Assembly: GCF_963677065.1 (NCBI RefSeq)
Contig: NZ_OY781872.1
Coordinates: 2,413,419-2,477,418 of the forward strand
Length of the DNA stretch: 64,000 bases
Direction: 5' to 3'
DNA from: an uncultured Methanoregula sp.
Lineage (GTDB): Archaea; Halobacteriota; Methanomicrobia; Methanomicrobiales; Methanospirillaceae
Shown here: positions 49,838 through 59,041 of the stretch, one piece after another
How the letters are laid out: every line of letters starts with the position of its first letter
Position numbering within the stretch: the stretch's first letter is position 1
Position numbers and translations under genes: made by a program
The notes under the pieces: generated by a model
What the model was told of the DNA's origin: nothing
The model's input: only the letters and a program-made list of their open reading frames with translations
Databases searched by the model: none

Positions 49838-50548
49838 ATGGATATCGCGTCAGTTCTTGCGTGTTTCCTGCCAACCATCTTCCTTGCGGCCTTCATCGGC
49901 CACACGGGCAGGCGCACGATCCTGTACCTTCTCTGGGGAGCGCTTGCATCCCTGCCGGTCATCGGTCTTGCATTCTTCATCTCAGGCGATATCACGAATC
50001 CCCGGATGGCGGCAGGCACCATCTCGCCGCTCATCGTGACCCTCTCCCCGCTCATCGAGGAATTTTTCAAAGCCCTGCCGATTGTAATCCCGGTCATCCT
50101 TGGTTACCGTTACAACAACCGGGACATCCTGGTCTTTGCCATGGCCTCCGGCATCGGCTTTTCCATGGTCGAGAACATCTGGATGATCGACCAGCTGAGC
50201 TTTACCGCCATCTTGTTCCGGTCCTTCTCCACGTCCCTGATGCATGCCACGACCAGCGGGATCATCGGCTATGGCATGGTCCTGATCCGGGATTACCACA
50301 AAAAAGCGCTGCCGGCCCTCCTTCTTGGGTTTTTCATGGTGGCAGTCGTCATCCACGCGTTCTTCAACCTGATCTACTATTACCTGAACACAGCCGGCGC
50401 AGGAGCCCCGCTCTTCCTGCCGCTCACGCTCTCCCTGTTCATCATCCCGTTCCTGCTCTTTTTTTTCCTGCTCGTCTGCTATCACGTGGATCTCCCCACG
50501 CTCTTCCGGCCCGATCCGGACCCGTGGGATTTCAATCCCCCGCCCTGA
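49838..50548 (+). CDS. PrsW-type intramembrane metalloprotease
   Basis: A 236-aa multi-pass protein. It has the PrsW/CPBP-like catalytic motifs EEFFK (near residue 73), SGIGFSMVEN near 107, HATTSGIIGYG near 139 and HAFFNLIYY near 173, providing the Glu and His residues for metal binding. Such proteases cleave membrane-embedded or anchored substrates. The 8-TM protein and the peptide locus lie immediately beyond, tail to tail. A functional link to peptide maturation is only a possibility. Confidence 0.82.
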   Translation: MDIASVLACFLPTIFLAAFIGHTGRRTILYLLWGALASLPVIGLAFFISGDITNPRMAAGTISPLIVTLSPLIEEFFKALPIVIPVILGYRYNNRDILVFAMASGIGFSMVENIWMIDQLSFTAILFRSFSTSLMHATTSGIIGYGMVLIRDYHKKALPALLLGFFMVAVVIHAFFNLIYYYLNTAGAGAPLFLPLTLSLFIIPFLLFFFLLVCYHVDLPTLFRPDPDPWDFNPPP

Positions 50549-50577
50549 AAGCCGGGGCCGCACCAAATTTTTTACAA

Positions 50578-51435
50578 CTACCTGGATTCCCCGTTACCGG
50601 GTTCTTCCATCCCGCCGATATACAGGAAGAGGCCGGCAAGGATGAGCGCAAACGAAGCGATGATGAAGAGACCGGCATTTGCCAGGAACTCATCGGCCAT
50701 CAGGGCCTGGCTGATACCGGTTGCAGGAACAAGGGGGACCGGGTAACTGTACAGGAACGTCTCCCGCAGGCAGTACAGGACCGAGGCAATGCAGTTGAGG
50801 CAGATGCCGGCAAAAAGGACCGGGTTGGTGAACAGCCGGTGGCTGATCGCCGATACCAGCAGCTGGCCCGTGAGAATCATGTACAGGAAGAACATGATGA
50901 GATCGAGAGCAAAGACGTTTGCGCTGTCCTGCGTCAGATGCAGCAGGCCCAGTGCCGGGAGTGCCGCGTACAGGGCCGGCAGGACAAGGAACAGGAAAAA
51001 AAGCAAGGCTCTTGCGGGGCGGGACATGCCATGGTTGGCAAATTCCAGCGAGATGGCAGCAATCAGGAAGAGGAGTACGCATAAAAATCCCAGGTCGGTG
51101 ACCGGGATGAAGACATAGTCCTTGTTGATCACTTCGAGCGTGGCAAACCAGAACGTGTTGGTGAAGGCATAGCTCATGAAGGCGAAGGCTGCAAGGAGCA
51201 GGCAGACCCGGTCCGAGATATACCGGTAGGCGTACAGGCAGCAGACCATGAAAATGACGGGAATGAGGATCTCGAAGATATTTGCCCAGTACTGGTAGAG
51301 CCCGAGGGGCCGGACAACGAAGACCAGGCCCGCAAAGACTGCCGACACAATGAAGATCAGCCAGAGGGCCGGAATCGTCCAGCGGAAGAACGGGTGGACT
51401 GGTATAATCCCGCTACCGGATTGCGCTGGTTCCAT
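50578..51435 (-). CDS. 8-TM integral membrane protein, unknown
   Basis: A 285-aa protein of about eight TM helices, starting MEPAQSGSGIIPVHPFFRW, with a short charged tail (GGMEEPGNGES). No catalytic motif or soluble domain. The ATG at 51435 is supported by a TATA box (CCTATATACATC on the minus strand, near 51456-51467) that would start transcription almost at the start codon. The much longer upstream frame, which runs through the peptide gene region, is therefore rejected. It follows the peptide gene by 133 bases. Confidence 0.72.
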   Translation of the reverse strand: MEPAQSGSGIIPVHPFFRWTIPALWLIFIVSAVFAGLVFVVRPLGLYQYWANIFEILIPVIFMVCCLYAYRYISDRVCLLLAAFAFMSYAFTNTFWFATLEVINKDYVFIPVTDLGFLCVLLFLIAAISLEFANHGMSRPARALLFFLFLVLPALYAALPALGLLHLTQDSANVFALDLIMFFLYMILTGQLLVSAISHRLFTNPVLFAGICLNCIASVLYCLRETFLYSYPVPLVPATGISQALMADEFLANAGLFIIASFALILAGLFLYIGGMEEPGNGESR

Positions 51436-51568
51436 GTATATCGTAATTCTGGTTTTTGATGTATATAGGATCGCCCGGATGCGATCCAAAAAGAACGGGG
51501 CAATACAGGGGGCCGGGATCGATGGAGGAATAAAATGAGAAGGGTTTATCAGTGGGAAAGAGGGGGAT

Positions 51569-51727
51569 TTACCACCCCGTGAAGGGGCACCACCATTTCC
51601 CGTAGGACGGGCAGTCGGTCCGGTTGCAGGCCCAGCTCGAAGCTGCGGCATTCAGCGACTGTGCTGGAACACTCCCCGCTGCAGTGGCGAGTGATGCAAT
51701 TACGGACTCTCCGGCCTGAATACACAT
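51569..51727 (-). CDS. 52-aa Cys/Trp-rich peptide, possible secreted or modified peptide
   Basis: MCIQAGESVIASLATAAGSV begins a bland Ala/Ser/Gly-rich leader-like half. The C-terminal ~20 residues hold three Cys, four Trp and a Tyr (SWACNRTDCPSYGKWW, then CPFTGW). GGAGGTGA, a full match to the archaeal anti-Shine-Dalgarno, lies 8 bases before the ATG, so translation is likely strong. An ABC exporter gene lies upstream on the same strand and a membrane protein downstream. The leader/core contrast and the exporter resemble ribosomal peptide precursors. No modification enzyme is adjacent, so this is a hypothesis. Confidence 0.62.
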   Translation of the reverse strand: MCIQAGESVIASLATAAGSVPAQSLNAAASSWACNRTDCPSYGKWWCPFTGW

Positions 51728-51735
51728 GGTTTTTT

Positions 51736-51820
51736 TCACCTCCGTTCTTTTCTGTCAGGATAATTCTCTGTTCTGCTCAAATCGGGATATACCTGGCGTT
51801 GAGTGAAAAAATATTTTCAC
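51736..51820 (-). promoter_or_regulatory. Promoter region of the peptide gene
   Basis: Ribosome site GGAGGTGA at 51736-51743. TATA-like GGTATATCCC near 51785-51794. A perfect inverted repeat GTGAAAA-AATA-TTTTCAC at 51803-51820. The same inverted repeat with a different spacer occurs before the transporter gene at 60683-60700. Confidence 0.5.
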
Positions 51821-51968
51821 CAAAAAATCCCGGGCTGCCCGGAGATTCGGCCGGGCCGGAACAACGGAACGGGTCTCGGCAGAGGACATGGTCACAGGGA
51901 CAGTTCCCGCAGGCAGACGCACGGATCTCTGCCCGGCAGACAAAAAGCCGGCCCCGGGCCGGTAACCG

Positions 51969-53627
51969 TCAGGCAGAGTTTGTCATGGGAACGATGGTTG
52001 CGCCCGGCTCGATATCGGCGGCATTGTGGGTCACGATGATCACGGTCTTGCCTGCCAGGTTCCGGATCACATCATAGATGGACCGCCGGGATTCCTCGTC
52101 AATCGACCGGGTGAATTCATCGAAGACGATGACGGGCGAATTCCGGAGAAGGACCCGGGCAAGGGCGATCTTCTGCATCTCCCCGCTGGAAACGTTGTGG
52201 CCGTTCTCCCCCACGCAGGTATCCAGGCCGGCAGGCAGAGATCGGACGAGATCCTCAAGGCCGGCTTTCTGCGCAGCCATGATCACCTCCTCCCGGGTTG
52301 CAGCAAGTTTCCCGACCAGGATATTGTCATGGATCGTGCCGTCGAAGATCAGGGAATCGGAGAAGACGATCGAGACGTACGCCTGGAGATCGCTGCTGCG
52401 GACCGAGGCAAGATCCATCCCGTTGATCGTGATCCTGCCGGAGTCCGGGGAATAGAGCCGGCAGAGGAGTTTTAAGACCGTGGATTTCCCGGACCCGTTC
52501 TCGCCCGTCAGGTAATTGATTCCCCGGATGAAATGCCCGTTGAAGTCCGCAAGGATGACCCGGTCGTCATACGAGAACGAGACGTGCTCGAACCGGATAT
52601 CCCCGTCCCCGCCCGGGGGCAGGGGAACGGTTCCCTCCGGGCCGGGTTTCAGGTCAAGCACCTCGGCAATGCGGTCATAGGCGGCCTGGGATGTCTTGTA
52701 CGAGTTCCAGAGATCCGAAACCTGCAGGACCGGCGAGAGGAAGAGGGTGGCGTACGCGATGAATGCCGTCAGGGTGCCGATCGTTATCGTTCCTTCAAGA
52801 ACAGAGATGCTGCCGATGGAGAGGATGAGGAGCGTGGGAACGCTGTAGATGAGCATGGTTGTGGCAGCGCTTAAGGACGAGAGCCGGATGACCGGAACCG
52901 AGGTATCCTTGAAGGCCTGGAAATGCCGGTCGTAATTGGCATCGGCCCAGCCGGCAAGGCCGAAGACCCGGATCAGGGGAGCCGTGGGCAGGATCTCCTT
53001 GAGGTACGACTGGATGCCGGCCTCCGCGTCCAGCACCGGCCTCTGGGCGGCTTTCATCCGCTTGCCGAAATATGCTGAAGAGAAAACGAACAGGACCGAG
53101 GGCAGGATCACGACCGCGGCAAGGAACGCGTCCATACTGAGCATGATCAGAAGCGGCAGCACGATGCCGATGCAGATGACCAGGATCTGGGGGAGGGTCC
53201 GGATTGCGGTCTGGACAATGGTTGTCATATTGCCGGTTACCCGGGTGAGCAGGTCGCCGGTCCTGAATTTCCGCACAAGCATATAGTCAGCCCGCTGGAG
53301 GTGGGAGAATATGCGGGAAGAGAAGATCCGGTACAGGTCGATATAGAGCGTGCCTTTTACCCGGGCCGAGAGATAATTCGAGAGCGCAGAGACAAGAAAA
53401 ACCCCCGCCATTGCTGCAAGCAGCGGGAGGAGAAGCAGAGAGTTTTTCCCGATCAGCACGTCGTCGATGAGCGACCGCATGATGAGCGGGCTTACGATGG
53501 CAAAGAGCGTGCCTGAAATGCTGAGCAGGACAACTGCGAGATAGGCAAGCGGCCGGGCAGAACAGATCGCAAGGAGGAAGCGGTTATACCCGTATCCCCG
53601 GCCCGGGGTCATGCCAGATTTTTCCAT
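51969..53627 (-). CDS. ABC exporter (fused permease-ATPase)
   Basis: A 552-aa half-transporter of the type I exporter fold. Six TM helices lie in ~25-310, and the nucleotide-binding domain has Walker A GENGSGKST near 380, signature VSSGEMQKIALARVLL near 474 and Walker B VIVFDEFTRSID near 498. The signature lacks the usual LSGG (SSGE), a mild deviation. No C39 peptidase domain. The ATG at 53627 has GGAG upstream and a normal family length; the 65-residue upstream extension is Arg-rich and rejected. Works as a homodimer exporting peptides, lipids or drugs. Confidence 0.85.
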   Translation of the reverse strand: MEKSGMTPGRGYGYNRFLLAICSARPLAYLAVVLLSISGTLFAIVSPLIMRSLIDDVLIGKNSLLLLPLLAAMAGVFLVSALSNYLSARVKGTLYIDLYRIFSSRIFSHLQRADYMLVRKFRTGDLLTRVTGNMTTIVQTAIRTLPQILVICIGIVLPLLIMLSMDAFLAAVVILPSVLFVFSSAYFGKRMKAAQRPVLDAEAGIQSYLKEILPTAPLIRVFGLAGWADANYDRHFQAFKDTSVPVIRLSSLSAATTMLIYSVPTLLILSIGSISVLEGTITIGTLTAFIAYATLFLSPVLQVSDLWNSYKTSQAAYDRIAEVLDLKPGPEGTVPLPPGGDGDIRFEHVSFSYDDRVILADFNGHFIRGINYLTGENGSGKSTVLKLLCRLYSPDSGRITINGMDLASVRSSDLQAYVSIVFSDSLIFDGTIHDNILVGKLAATREEVIMAAQKAGLEDLVRSLPAGLDTCVGENGHNVSSGEMQKIALARVLLRNSPVIVFDEFTRSIDEESRRSIYDVIRNLAGKTVIIVTHNAADIEPGATIVPMTNSA

Positions 53628-54193
53628 AACGGTCTCCGTACAGGTTCTGGTAGGAGAGACCGGATTAAAGAGATAGCCCTTTGACACGATGCCTGCCGGG
53701 CTGCGGTCACCTGCCCGGTCAACGGATATCCCGGACAGGATAACACCGTAATACCCGGACAAAAAACGGGCTTGCCAAAGGACCGGGATCCGAAGCTGCC
53801 GCAAAGGCGTCCGTTTGGTCAATGGCAGGTATCGCCAAAGGATGAGGGCTCTGGCCCCATCTCTGGAAAAGAGAATATTTTATGAAAAATGCCTGTTACT
53901 GCGGGATTCAGGGATCGTTCCCATGTTCTCATCTGATTGCTATGAATCCCGCCGCTCCCGAAAGGGCGCTCCCGCGGCGGATCAGGAACCCGCAGAAAAA
54001 TCTCTCTCCCCACCCGTCATAGGTTGGAAAGGCACATAAAAAACCTGCCAGCCGGAAATTTCATGATCCGGGCGTGAACCCCGATTATATGCGTTCCTCT
54101 CAAGGTAATATATTAAAAAAATGGTATCGCGTTCCAGGAGGAACACTGCCCCCGGTTGAGGAGGCATTCCCCCGCATGCGGAGATGCGAAAGC
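53628..54193. other. Intergenic region
   Basis: About 565 bases between two minus-strand genes. It contains an AT-rich patch near 53870-53885 (gagaatattttatg) and another near 54100-54120 (aatatattaaaaaa), either of which may be a promoter or terminator. No coding or RNA signal. Confidence 0.4.
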
Positions 54194-54331
54194 TCACTTG
54201 ATCTTCTTCTCAAGTTTCTTGAGCTTCTTCTGGGCTTCCTTGCTACCCGCAGCCGCCTGCTTCGAGAGCTCTTCTGCCTTGACCTTCTTGGCCTGGTTCA
54301 GTTTTACTAATTGTTTCTTACTCGTTGGCAT
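54194..54331 (-). CDS. 45-aa lysine-rich helical protein
   Basis: MPTSKKQLVKLNQAKKVKAE begins it and KKLKKLEKKIK ends it: one long amphipathic, strongly basic helix with heptad spacing. GAGGTGA precedes the ATG at good distance. TATA-like sequence (GATATTTTAA, near 54386-54395) lies ~55 bases upstream. Too short for a domain call; nucleic-acid or coiled-coil binding is plausible. Confidence 0.68.
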   Translation of the reverse strand: MPTSKKQLVKLNQAKKVKAEELSKQAAAGSKEAQKKLKKLEKKIK

Positions 54332-54779
54332 ACAATCACCTCGCTTTGCTGTTGTCTGGTTCTATTTGGCTTTTTTCCTTCTTAAAATATCCCTGTACCG
54401 CTGCAGCGGCCAGAAAAATGCCGGTTGGACAACAATCCGGCCGGTGATTCCCGTACCAGTTCAGGAATCTTCCGGTTACCCGGGGGCCGGAACTTCCCCG
54501 GTTATAGCGGGTACCGGAAGATCTCTCAGATGAGTTTTTCTGCAAAAGACAAAAACCGGTCCTCCCCCGGCCGCCTTTACGGCAGATTCATAGGAACTCC
54601 TTATGCCGGATATCTTTTCTCCCGGGCAGGGGCCCGGATGCAAAAAACCAGATCCTGCAGGTCCGGCAATGGACTGACACCCCCCAACAAACCGTTTCCT
54701 CCTCCCATATCCGACCCTGTCCATCCATTCTCCCGTAAAAGTCACAGATATGCTCCCGGGTCCCTTATGTATCCGGGCT
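54332..54779. other. Intergenic region
   Basis: Promoter of the 45-aa gene at 54340-54400, then GC-rich sequence with no gene that has start signals. The tail end borders the MFS stop codon. Confidence 0.4.
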
Positions 54780-56234
54780 TCACGGGGTATCGGGTTTCTC
54801 TTTTGTCTTCCTGAGCAACAGGATGACAAAAATACAGAGACAGAACGCAACAATGTAGACAGCCTGGTACCCTATCCGGGAAAGCTCGGGGGTGATACGC
54901 GGCACGAGCGGCAGCCCGTTGCGGGGAATGCCGGCCAGGTACATCCGGATTGCAAAAACCGTCTGGAAGAATCCGACCCCGAGAACGATTCCCATGTTCC
55001 GGACAAGCATCATCACGCCGGATCCGGTCCCGGTGGTACCCTTCGGGCAGTGATTCATGATAAGTCGCCCGTTGGGCCCGAAAAACGAGGTTGTCGAGAC
55101 GCGGGTGACAAGCAAACCGGCAACGATGACAATGATAACGGTCATGGCATTGAAGGTGACGAAGATCAGGAACCCGGCAGCCATAAGGGTCACGGACACA
55201 AGCGAGACCAGAACGCTCCCGTGCCGGTCGGCAAGACTGCCCGCCACCGGCGCTGCGATGATCGAGCAGAGGGCAGGGATCGTCATGATGAGGCCTGCCG
55301 TGAACTGGTCAAGGTGATGCGAATTGACAAGATACAAGGGCATCAGGTACGTGACGCCGGAAAAGAGCATGGTTATGATGAGGCAGGCAAGGATCCCGGA
55401 CCGGAAGCTGGGGTTTCTTAACAGGACCGGGTCTATCAGGGGATCGGGATTCTTCCGCTCGATAAGCCAGTACACGAGCCCGAGCCCGATGCCTGCAGCA
55501 AACAACATAGCAAGAACAAAATCAGGAATACCGGGCACCTGAAAGAGAGAGATGGAGAGCAGGAGGCAGAGCAGGGCGGGGATCAGGCTTATCGGCCCGG
55601 CAAGCCGGAACGGTTTTTTTTCTGCCGGCGGCTCCTGCTGCGGGATGTAGTACCATGCGACGATGAACGCAATTATCACTATCGGGATATTGATAAAAAA
55701 TATCCAGTTCCATACCATGAAGCCGGTGAAGAACCCGCCTATCCCGGGGCCGATGGCAAACCCGAGGGCGTAGAGCGAGATGAGCCAGCCAAGCGATCGG
55801 CCCCGGGATTCTTCCGGGAGAAATTCAGTGATGATCGCAGGCCCGATTGCCGAGAACATCGCAGCGCCGACAGCCTGGAGCATACGCGAGGCGATAAGGG
55901 TCTCGATGTTCTGCGAGATCCCACAGAAAAAAGATCCGAGCCCGAAGATCACAAGGCCCATGAGAAGGACCCGGCGGAACCCGATCCGGTCGCCGAGTTT
56001 GCCCATGATCAGGATCAGGCCGGTGATGGTCAGGGTGTACGAGAGGATCACGAGCGAACCCATGCCGATCGAAGTGTTGAGCGACTTGATGATCGTGGGG
56101 TTTGCGATGTTCACGATACTTAAGTCGATCGCCCCTAAGAGCGAGGAGAGGGCAACAGACAGGAGGATGAAACGCTGGCGGGTAAAAAAGCCGGAATCAT
56201 CTCTCGGGGCGCGATGAAACAAACGGGGGATCAT
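54780..56234 (-). CDS. MFS drug/solute exporter, DHA2-like
   Basis: A 484-aa, ~14-TM major facilitator protein. The N-terminal ALSSLLGAIDLSIVNIANPT is the DHA2 motif for proton-coupled drug efflux. The loop 2-3 motif GKLGDRIGFRRV and the antiporter region near ISLYALGFAIGPGIGG are present. A TATA-like box (tttttatactg on the minus strand, ~56262-56272) lies ~34 bases upstream, giving a short leader. Substrate unknown. Confidence 0.87.
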   Translation of the reverse strand: MIPRLFHRAPRDDSGFFTRQRFILLSVALSSLLGAIDLSIVNIANPTIIKSLNTSIGMGSLVILSYTLTITGLILIMGKLGDRIGFRRVLLMGLVIFGLGSFFCGISQNIETLIASRMLQAVGAAMFSAIGPAIITEFLPEESRGRSLGWLISLYALGFAIGPGIGGFFTGFMVWNWIFFINIPIVIIAFIVAWYYIPQQEPPAEKKPFRLAGPISLIPALLCLLLSISLFQVPGIPDFVLAMLFAAGIGLGLVYWLIERKNPDPLIDPVLLRNPSFRSGILACLIITMLFSGVTYLMPLYLVNSHHLDQFTAGLIMTIPALCSIIAAPVAGSLADRHGSVLVSLVSVTLMAAGFLIFVTFNAMTVIIVIVAGLLVTRVSTTSFFGPNGRLIMNHCPKGTTGTGSGVMMLVRNMGIVLGVGFFQTVFAIRMYLAGIPRNGLPLVPRITPELSRIGYQAVYIVAFCLCIFVILLLRKTKEKPDTP

Positions 56235-56498
56235 ATTTCAAGCAGCGGATAAAAGTTCGTTATGCAGTATAAAAATCCATGGTTTATTAATTTACTGCCG
56301 AATTAATGCATGAATAAAAAGGAGCAGGATATCGCGTTTTTGGGGACCTGGAGGTCCCCGGAGAATTCCCGTGGATCCGTTTTTTTTACCGGGAACACCA
56401 CGATTGCACAGATCCACACAGTACTCCTGCCACGCGAAAAAAAGAATTACACGGCCGGACTCAGGGCCGTGACACCGGGCCGTGCCGGGATCTTCCGG

Positions 56499-57929
56499 TC
56501 ATCCCGCATCGGTACGATTCCTGTTGCTGCTGTTCTTTGCCCCGAAGATAAAATATAACAGGAGGCCGAGGAGCATCCAGGCCACAAACCGGAACTGGGT
56601 TATTTGCGGGAGCACCAGGATTAAAGCAACGCAGGAGCCGATGCAGAGGACCGGGATCCACGGCATGGCCGGGCACCGGAACGGCCGGTTGCGCAAAGGA
56701 TCGGTCCGGCGCAGGACCAGAACGCCGATGGCAACGATAATGAAGGCCGCAAGGGTCCCAATATTGACAAGTTCGGCGATAACGTCCAGGGGAACGAAAC
56801 CGGCCAGGAGTGCGGTTACCAGTCCGACCACGAGCGTGACTTTGGCCGGGGTCCCAAACGTTGCATGGATCTCGGAAAAGAATGCCGGGAGCAGGCCGTC
56901 CCGGGCCATGGCAAAGAAGATCCGGGTCTGACCGTACAGGGTGACGAGAATGACTGACGTGATCCCGCACAGGGCCCCGATCGAGACAAGGGCAGCCCCC
57001 CAGGTGATCCCGATCCGGTCCAGCGCAAATGCTACCGGGGCGCTGGTCCGGAGGAAATCAGGGCAGGGCACCATACCGGTCAGGACTGCTGCTACTGCCA
57101 CGTAGAGGATCATGACGATAATAACGGACGCGATGATTCCCCGGGGCAGGTTCTTCTGCGGTTCTTTTACTTCCTCGGCCGCGGTCAGGACCGCATCAAA
57201 GCCGATATAGGCAAAGAAGACGATCGCGGCACCGGCAAGAACGCCGCTCCAGCCAAACGGCATGAACGGGTGCCAGTTCACGGCATCGATATGGCTGTAG
57301 CCAAGGGCAAGGAAGAGCAGGATCACGGCAATATTGATGACAACGATGAGGGTGTTCAAGCGTGCGCTCTCCTTCATCCCGATGATGAGGACCGCGGTTA
57401 TGGCAAGGATGATGAGCATGGCCGGGACATTTACGAGGCCTTCTGAAACCCCCGGGGGGTTGACGAGCGCAGCCGGAAGAGAGATCCCGACATCGCCAAG
57501 CAGGCTGACAACATAGGCCGACCATCCGACTGCCACTGCGGAGATCGAGACCGCGTACTCGAGGATTAAGTCCCAGCCGATGATCCAGGCCCAGATCTCG
57601 CCAAGCGAGGCATAGCAGTAGGTGTACGCGCTGCCGGCAACCGGGACCATTGCGGAGAACTCGGCGTAACAGAGGGCTGCAAGGATGCAGATGAGGCCGG
57701 AGATGACAAACGAGAGGATGATTGCAGGGCCCGAATACTGGGCAGCCGCAACGCCCGTGATGACAAAGATGCCGGTGCCGACAACCGCCCCTATCCCGAG
57801 AAGGACCAGTTCATAGGGCTGGATCACGCGCCTTAAGGAATGTTCTCCCTGGCAGTGCTCCATGAGGTGCTCTATGGGTTTTGTCCGGAACATGGTGTGC
57901 GTTTTCAGAAAATCAAAAAACGAGATCAT
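56499..57929 (-). CDS. APC-family amino acid permease, copy 1
   Basis: A 476-aa, 12-TM amino acid/polyamine transporter of the cationic-type APC group. VVGTGIFVITGVAA is the signature in TM1. AEFSAMVPVAGSAYTYCYAS and the TM6-7 FFAYIGFDAVLTAAEE block are conserved. Closely related to copy 2 at 59042. Imports or exchanges amino acids at the cell membrane; substrate not predictable. The C-terminal tail is short. Confidence 0.9.
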   Translation of the reverse strand: MISFFDFLKTHTMFRTKPIEHLMEHCQGEHSLRRVIQPYELVLLGIGAVVGTGIFVITGVAAAQYSGPAIILSFVISGLICILAALCYAEFSAMVPVAGSAYTYCYASLGEIWAWIIGWDLILEYAVSISAVAVGWSAYVVSLLGDVGISLPAALVNPPGVSEGLVNVPAMLIILAITAVLIIGMKESARLNTLIVVINIAVILLFLALGYSHIDAVNWHPFMPFGWSGVLAGAAIVFFAYIGFDAVLTAAEEVKEPQKNLPRGIIASVIIVMILYVAVAAVLTGMVPCPDFLRTSAPVAFALDRIGITWGAALVSIGALCGITSVILVTLYGQTRIFFAMARDGLLPAFFSEIHATFGTPAKVTLVVGLVTALLAGFVPLDVIAELVNIGTLAAFIIVAIGVLVLRRTDPLRNRPFRCPAMPWIPVLCIGSCVALILVLPQITQFRFVAWMLLGLLLYFIFGAKNSSNRNRTDAG

Positions 57930-58404
57930 ACCACCTGCCCGAAAAAGTCAGTTCTCTGGCGGGGCTGCAGGCTGCAGGAGCCATCCGTCCCCGCAAGGCC
58001 CTGCTCCCCCGGCTGCAGGAAAGATATTCCCGGAAGAACCGCAGGGGGAACTGCCGGGCGGGCAGTCTGGAAAAACCAGGTACAAACCACCGTTCTTCCC
58101 GCAGACATACAACGGAATATGGGTAAGATTTTCGGATAAATACGGCGATGAATGAAATTTTTTTTGCACTTATTCAAAAACCGTGGATCCGACGGGAAAA
58201 CCGGCCCGCGGACAATTGACGGGCCGCCATTCATCCGGGAAAAACAGACCATGATTGCCGGTAAACGGGGATGAACGGCCGGTAGGGACGGCAGGTATTG
58301 TTCATTCCGCCCTGGCAGAGCCGGGTAACTTCAGCTTTTTTCCGGCTGCCGGCCGGGAAACGATGAACAGATGTATTTTTCTCATTTTCCGGTTCCGGGA
58401 CAAA
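57930..58404. other. Intergenic region
   Basis: About 475 bases upstream of permease copy 1. An A/T element (aatgaaattttttttgcact, 58151-58170) belongs to the recurring oligo-T/inverted-repeat family seen before several genes here. No gene recognised. Confidence 0.45.
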
Positions 58405-58950
58405 TCATTCGGCACCATCTCCCAATCCTGGGATATGGCGGATGGCAGAGATCAGGATGCAGGCGAGGATGAGAATTAAGAAAAACTGAATAACCGCATG
58501 GATACCGACAGGCCAGAACATGAGTTCGTACGTCATCGGCACCGGGGGATAGAACAAGACGCTGCCATCCCGGAGCCCGGCCCGCTGGCCAAGCATGAAC
58601 AGGGCCATTGAAAGATTATAGATAATGAATGTGATCACTGACACCAGGGCAGGCTGATTGGTCCTGCAGGGAGGATTTTTAAAACAGAGCAGGGCGATTA
58701 CGACCGCCAGCGGGAACCAGAGAAACGCAACAAACCCAAAAAGAATATTTTCAGGAAACCTCTCCATATGCACAAAAGCCACGCATGCAAGGGAGATGAT
58801 TGCAAGGATACATGCAAAGGCCAGACGCCGGCCCGGAATTCTCTCCTGTTCAAGCACCCGGGCCAGCTCCCAGGCTACAAACGCAATGAACAGTGCCGGA
58901 ATCACCACAAACAGGACATAGAAGAAGGGTCCTTCCGGAACATTGGTCAT
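58405..58950 (-). CDS. Five- to six-TM membrane protein between two permeases
   Basis: A 181-aa hydrophobic protein. It starts MTNVPEGPFFYVLFVVIPAL and has five to six TM helices, no recognised family. The chosen ATG at 58950 begins the hydrophobic pattern; the longer frame adds 43 hydrophilic residues overlapping the upstream permease end. Sits between two related permeases, but a functional link is not evident. Confidence 0.65.
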   Translation of the reverse strand: MTNVPEGPFFYVLFVVIPALFIAFVAWELARVLEQERIPGRRLAFACILAIISLACVAFVHMERFPENILFGFVAFLWFPLAVVIALLCFKNPPCRTNQPALVSVITFIIYNLSMALFMLGQRAGLRDGSVLFYPPVPMTYELMFWPVGIHAVIQFFLILILACILISAIRHIPGLGDGAE

Positions 58951-59041
58951 TTGTTGCAACCCCCCGGTATGTTGATGCCTGGATATGGTTGGATAAAGAG
59001 GACCCGGAAGAACTTCACCCGGACCTCCCGAGAGGTACTCT

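Noticed and set aside
49807..51084. 425-aa plus-strand open frame
   Set aside because: Runs across the PrsW gene in another frame and antisense to the 8-TM gene; low-complexity composition.
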